Shown: piece by piece, positions 6,386-9,467 of the stretch | Numbering within the stretch: position 1 is the first letter of the stretch | How the letters are laid out: every line of letters begins with the position of its first letter | Assembly (NCBI GenBank): GCA_964570205.1 | Contig: CAZMXI010000182.1 | Coordinates: forward strand, 1 to 9,467 | Length of the DNA: 9,467 bases | Reading direction: 5' to 3' | From: CAZMXI01 sp964570205 | GTDB taxonomy: Bacteria > Planctomycetota > Phycisphaerae > Tepidisphaerales > Tepidisphaeraceae | Translations under genes and position numbers: made by a program | Notes under the pieces: generated by a model | Database searches by the model: none | What the model was told of the DNA's origin: nothing | Seen by the model: only the letters and a program-made list of their open reading frames with translations

Positions 6386-9313
6386 ATGCGATTGACACTT
6401 CCCCGTATGCGGTTCTGGGTTGCGATGTGGCTGCTTGCGAGCATGGCGGTGCCGGCGGCCGCGCAGGGCCAAGCCGAATCGCCTGGATTGACCGCCACCC
6501 GGCTTCGCTGCGAGCACCTTGCCGACCCGCTCGGCATCGATGCGCCCTCGCCTCGCCTGAGCTGGATCGTTGAATCCTCCGGCCGCGCCCAGAAACAGAC
6601 CGCCTACCGAATCCTGGTCGCCAGCAGCTCTGAACGCCTCCAGGACAACCAGGGCGACCTGTGGGACTCCGGCCGGGTTGCCAGCGACAGCACCACGCTC
6701 ATCCCCTACGCCGGCAAGCCGCTCCAGTCGCGCATGCAGTGCTTCTGGAAGGTGATGGCGTGGGACCGCGACGGCCGACCATCAGCCTGGAGCCAGCCGG
6801 CCCGGTGGTCCATGGGTCTCCTGCGCCCGGCGGATTGGACTGCTCAGTGGATCAGCTATAAGGATGGCGCTCCGCTTCATGCAGACCGCGGCAAGCTCTT
6901 CCTGCCTCCCGCCCGCCAATACCGCAAGCAGTTCAGCGCAGCCAAGCCTGTTCAGCGCGCCACCGTATACCTCTCGGCGCTGGGTATCTGCGATCTCTAT
7001 CTGAATGGCCAACGCGTTGATGACCGTTATTTCGCGCCCGGCTGGGCCGATTATCACCGCCGGGCCTACTACGTGACGTACGACGTGACGAAGCAGATTC
7101 GCGCGAACGACGCTAACACAATCGGCGCTGTTGTGGCGGACGGGTGGTACAGCGGCTATGTCGGCTACGGAGCGCTCGTCGGCTATGGTCCCAACCGAGC
7201 GGGTCGGTACTTCTACGGCAAGACGCCATCATTTATCGCTCAATTGGAGCTTGAATATGCCGATGGGACCCGCGAGAAGGTCGCCACGGACGCAACCTGG
7301 AAAGGGACCGGCCAGGGTCCCGTGCGAGAAGCCGACATGATCATGGGCGAGACGTTCGACGCCCGCCTTGATCGGCCAGGCTGGTGTCGAGCCGGTTTCG
7401 ATGACAGCGCCTGGGCCAATGCCATCCCCGCTGAAGCCAACGGCTCGATCAAGGCCGTCTTTTCCGATAATCGTGGCGATCGCGAGGTTGAATTGGGTTT
7501 CCAGAAGCCCCCTCGCATGCAGGCCTATTCCGGTCCGCCCGTCCGGGTCACACAGGAGATCAAGCCGGTCTCCGTGAAGGAGCACAAGCCGGGCGTCTAC
7601 ATCTTCGACCTTGGCCAGAACTTCGCCGGCGTCATCCGCCTCAAGGTCAAAGGCCCGGCCGGAACCAATGTGCGGATCCGCCACGGCGAGATGCTCCATC
7701 CCGACGGCCGCCTCATGACCGAAAACCTGCGTAGCGCCCGAGCGACCGACTACTACATCCTCCGCGGCGATGCGAATGGCGAGACGTGGACGCCGCGCTT
7801 CACGTATCACGGCTTCCAATACGTCGAGTTGACCGGCCTGCCCGGCAAGCCCGAGCCCGATGCCGTCACCGGCCTCGTCATCCACTCCGACACGCCCTTG
7901 GCCAGTTCCTTCGAGTGCTCCGACCCGATGGCCAATCGCTTGTTCCAGAACGTCGTCTGGACGCAGCGAGCCAACTTCGTCGAGCTTCCCACGGACTGTC
8001 CTCAACGTGATGAGCGACTCGGCTGGATGGGCGATGCCCAGATCTACGTCCGCACGGCCAGCTACAACGCCGACGTGGCCGCCTTTTTCACCAAGTGGAT
8101 GGATGACGTTGAAGAAGCTCAGCTCAGCTATGGCGCCTACCCCGACTACTGTCCCTACCCCATGTCGCACGGCACCCCGCGCAAGAGCTATGGCACGGCG
8201 TGGATGGACGCCGGCATCATCTGCCCCTGGACCATCTGGCAGGTCTATGGCGACACCGGCATCATCGCGCGCCATTACGACTCCATGACCCGGTTCATGG
8301 AGTTCCGCATCGCCGTCAGCCCAGACCACGGCGGCGTCTCCATCGGCAACCCCTGGGGCGACTGGCTTAATCTCAACGAGCCCACGCCGGTGGAATACGT
8401 GGACCACTGCTATTACGCCGGTTCCGCCGCCATGATGGCCGACATGGCTGCCGCCATCGGTCGGAACGTCGATGCCGGCAAGTACCGTCAGCTTGTGGCT
8501 GACGTGAAGGCGGCATTCAACAGGCAGTACCTCAACCCAGACGGCACGCTGAAAGTCCAGACCCAGTCCGCCCATGTGCTGGCGCTGTCGTTCAACATGC
8601 TGCCGGACACGCTGGTTAAGCCGACGGCCGATCGCCTGGCCGCGATGATCGAGAAGAACGGCTACCGTATGGCTACCGGTTTCCTGGGCACCAAGCCGCT
8701 GCTGCCCGTGCTGACCGCCAACGGCCATCATGACCTGGCCGTGCGCATGTTCCAGAGCCGCCATTTCCCATCCTGGGGCTATGAAGTCGAGAACGGCGCC
8801 ACATCCATCTGGGAACGCTGGGACAGTTTCACAAAGGAACATGGTTTCGAAGGCCTCAGCGGCAAGAATAACGCCGCTATGAACTCCTTCTCGCACTATT
8901 CCTTCGGCGCTGTCTGCGAGTGGATGTTCCGCTCGCTGGCAGGGATTGACGCGGCGGATTCAGGCTTTGGCCAGATTGTCATTCGCCCTGGTCCGCCCTC
9001 GCTCAAGAGCAATCCCGACCGCAAGCCGATTGACTGGGTCAAGGCCGAGTACAATTCGCCGCGCGGCAGGATTGCCAGCGAATGGAAACAGTCGGCAGGC
9101 CGGTTTGAACTGTTCATTTCGATTCCCACCAACACCACCGCGACGGTGTTCCTGCCCCGGGAGCCCGGTGCGCGGGTCAGCGAGAGCGGCAAGCCGGTCG
9201 AGCAGGCCGAGGGTGTGAAACTGGTCGGCGAGCGGAATGGCCGGGCTGTCCTGAAACTGGGCTCGGGGGCTTACCACCTGGTTTCCTCGGCCGTGGCTCC
9301 CGCTGGCCAATGA
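6386..9313 (+). CDS. secreted GH78 alpha-L-rhamnosidase
   Basis: The enzyme removes terminal alpha-L-rhamnose from polysaccharides or glycosides by inversion. The product is 975 residues, full length for GH78. Residues 1-26 are a signal peptide ending AVPAAA. The domain order is that of bacterial GH78: an Ig-like N-domain (about 34-145, with SPRLSWIVES and YRILVAS), the beta-sandwich rhamnosidase N domain (about 190-375, with YLNGQRVDDRYFAPGW at 205-220), a second sandwich (about 380-500, with DLGQNFAGV at 408-416 and YHGFQYVEL at 474-482), the (alpha/alpha)6 catalytic barrel (about 505-850) and a C-terminal sandwich. DCPQRDERLGWMGD (537-550) aligns with the Streptomyces avermitilis enzyme so that D537, E543 and W547 match D630, E636 (general acid) and W640. 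E810 in GATSIWERW matches the general base E895, and H837 probably matches the conserved histidine. All key residues are present. Exported outside the cytoplasm; diverges from the GH99/GH71-like gene. Confidence 0.95.
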   Translation: MRLTLPRMRFWVAMWLLASMAVPAAAQGQAESPGLTATRLRCEHLADPLGIDAPSPRLSWIVESSGRAQKQTAYRILVASSSERLQDNQGDLWDSGRVASDSTTLIPYAGKPLQSRMQCFWKVMAWDRDGRPSAWSQPARWSMGLLRPADWTAQWISYKDGAPLHADRGKLFLPPARQYRKQFSAAKPVQRATVYLSALGICDLYLNGQRVDDRYFAPGWADYHRRAYYVTYDVTKQIRANDANTIGAVVADGWYSGYVGYGALVGYGPNRAGRYFYGKTPSFIAQLELEYADGTREKVATDATWKGTGQGPVREADMIMGETFDARLDRPGWCRAGFDDSAWANAIPAEANGSIKAVFSDNRGDREVELGFQKPPRMQAYSGPPVRVTQEIKPVSVKEHKPGVYIFDLGQNFAGVIRLKVKGPAGTNVRIRHGEMLHPDGRLMTENLRSARATDYYILRGDANGETWTPRFTYHGFQYVELTGLPGKPEPDAVTGLVIHSDTPLASSFECSDPMANRLFQNVVWTQRANFVELPTDCPQRDERLGWMGDAQIYVRTASYNADVAAFFTKWMDDVEEAQLSYGAYPDYCPYPMSHGTPRKSYGTAWMDAGIICPWTIWQVYGDTGIIARHYDSMTRFMEFRIAVSPDHGGVSIGNPWGDWLNLNEPTPVEYVDHCYYAGSAAMMADMAAAIGRNVDAGKYRQLVADVKAAFNRQYLNPDGTLKVQTQSAHVLALSFNMLPDTLVKPTADRLAAMIEKNGYRMATGFLGTKPLLPVLTANGHHDLAVRMFQSRHFPSWGYEVENGATSIWERWDSFTKEHGFEGLSGKNNAAMNSFSHYSFGAVCEWMFRSLAGIDAADSGFGQIVIRPGPPSLKSNPDRKPIDWVKAEYNSPRGRIASEWKQSAGRFELFISIPTNTTATVFLPREPGARVSESGKPVEQAEGVKLVGERNGRAVLKLGSGAYHLVSSAVAPAGQ

Positions 9314-9372
9314 CACACGGCCGGTCCCGTACCTGTTCCGTAGCGGCATGGTCTTCCGGGCACGGCGACCGA

Positions 9373-9408
9373 TCCGCCAACGCCGTACGACGCCCTTGCG
9401 GTGGCGGA
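9373..9408. repeat. imperfect inverted repeat downstream of the GH78 gene
   Basis: TCCGCCAACGC (9373-9383) and GCGGTGGCGGA (9398-9408) pair at 10 of 11 positions around a 14-base loop, about 60 bases after the GH78 stop. No T-run follows on either strand, so it is not a standard intrinsic terminator. It could protect the 3' end of the transcript or be chance pairing in GC-rich DNA. The rest of 9314-9467 shows no recognisable gene; TCTTCCGGGCA occurs twice, at 9352-9362 and 9428-9438. Confidence 0.3.
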
Positions 9409-9467
9409 CGGAGTCGGGCGTGCCCAATCTTCCGGGCAACGGTTAATTCATTGAGGCAGCACGCCAT

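Noticed and set aside
7229..8896. 555-codon open frame on the minus strand inside the GH78 gene
   Set aside because: It is wholly antisense to a full-length GH78 gene with all catalytic residues. Its translation is dominated by G, V, H, A and D, as expected from the complement of C-ending codons.
9177..9467. minus-strand open frame running off the right edge
   Set aside because: More than half overlaps the GH78 C-terminus antisense, and the remainder is arginine- and proline-rich without a motif or ribosome binding site in view.

Overview
The window is a stretch of high-GC bacterial chromosome coding mainly for exported carbohydrate-active enzymes. Four of its five complete genes begin with Sec-type signal peptides. 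Three of these belong to recognisable glycoside hydrolase groups: GH172 (formerly DUF2961), a GH99/GH71-like family and GH78. The fourth looks like an uncharacterised barrel-type relative of such enzymes. The style suggests a glycan-degrading Gram-negative of the Planctomycetota or Verrucomicrobiota type: long secreted hydrolases, short gaps, uneven use of Shine-Dalgarno sites, and no SusC/SusD pair. The phylum is an inference from gene content and was not tested.

Layout from left to right. Positions 1-50 may hold the last codons of a plus-strand gene. A strong intrinsic terminator for that direction lies at 186-233. A minus-strand gene at 340-1107 encodes a cytoplasmic protein with RNase H-like (DUF429-type) motifs and is the only complete gene without a carbohydrate link. 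After a 253-base divergent gap, the plus-strand GH172 gene (1361-3442) runs toward a minus-strand pair. That pair is the GH99/GH71-like gene (4775-6115) followed 50 bases later by the unrecognised secreted protein (3465-4724), probably one transcription unit. The GH172 and unrecognised genes converge with only 22 bases between their stops. A 270-base divergent gap with a 16-base dyad symmetry separates the GH99/GH71-like gene from a full-length plus-strand GH78 alpha-L-rhamnosidase (6386-9313). The last 154 bases show no convincing gene, only an imperfect hairpin and a short direct repeat.

The four exported proteins probably act together outside the cytoplasm on one complex glycan. The rhamnosidase would remove alpha-L-rhamnose, the GH172 enzyme an alpha-linked furanose (fructose or arabinose in characterised relatives), and the GH99/GH71-like enzyme would open an internal or branch linkage. 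The role of the fourth protein is unknown. It is the best candidate here for a new activity. No transporter, sugar regulator, mobile element, RNA gene or CRISPR array was seen.
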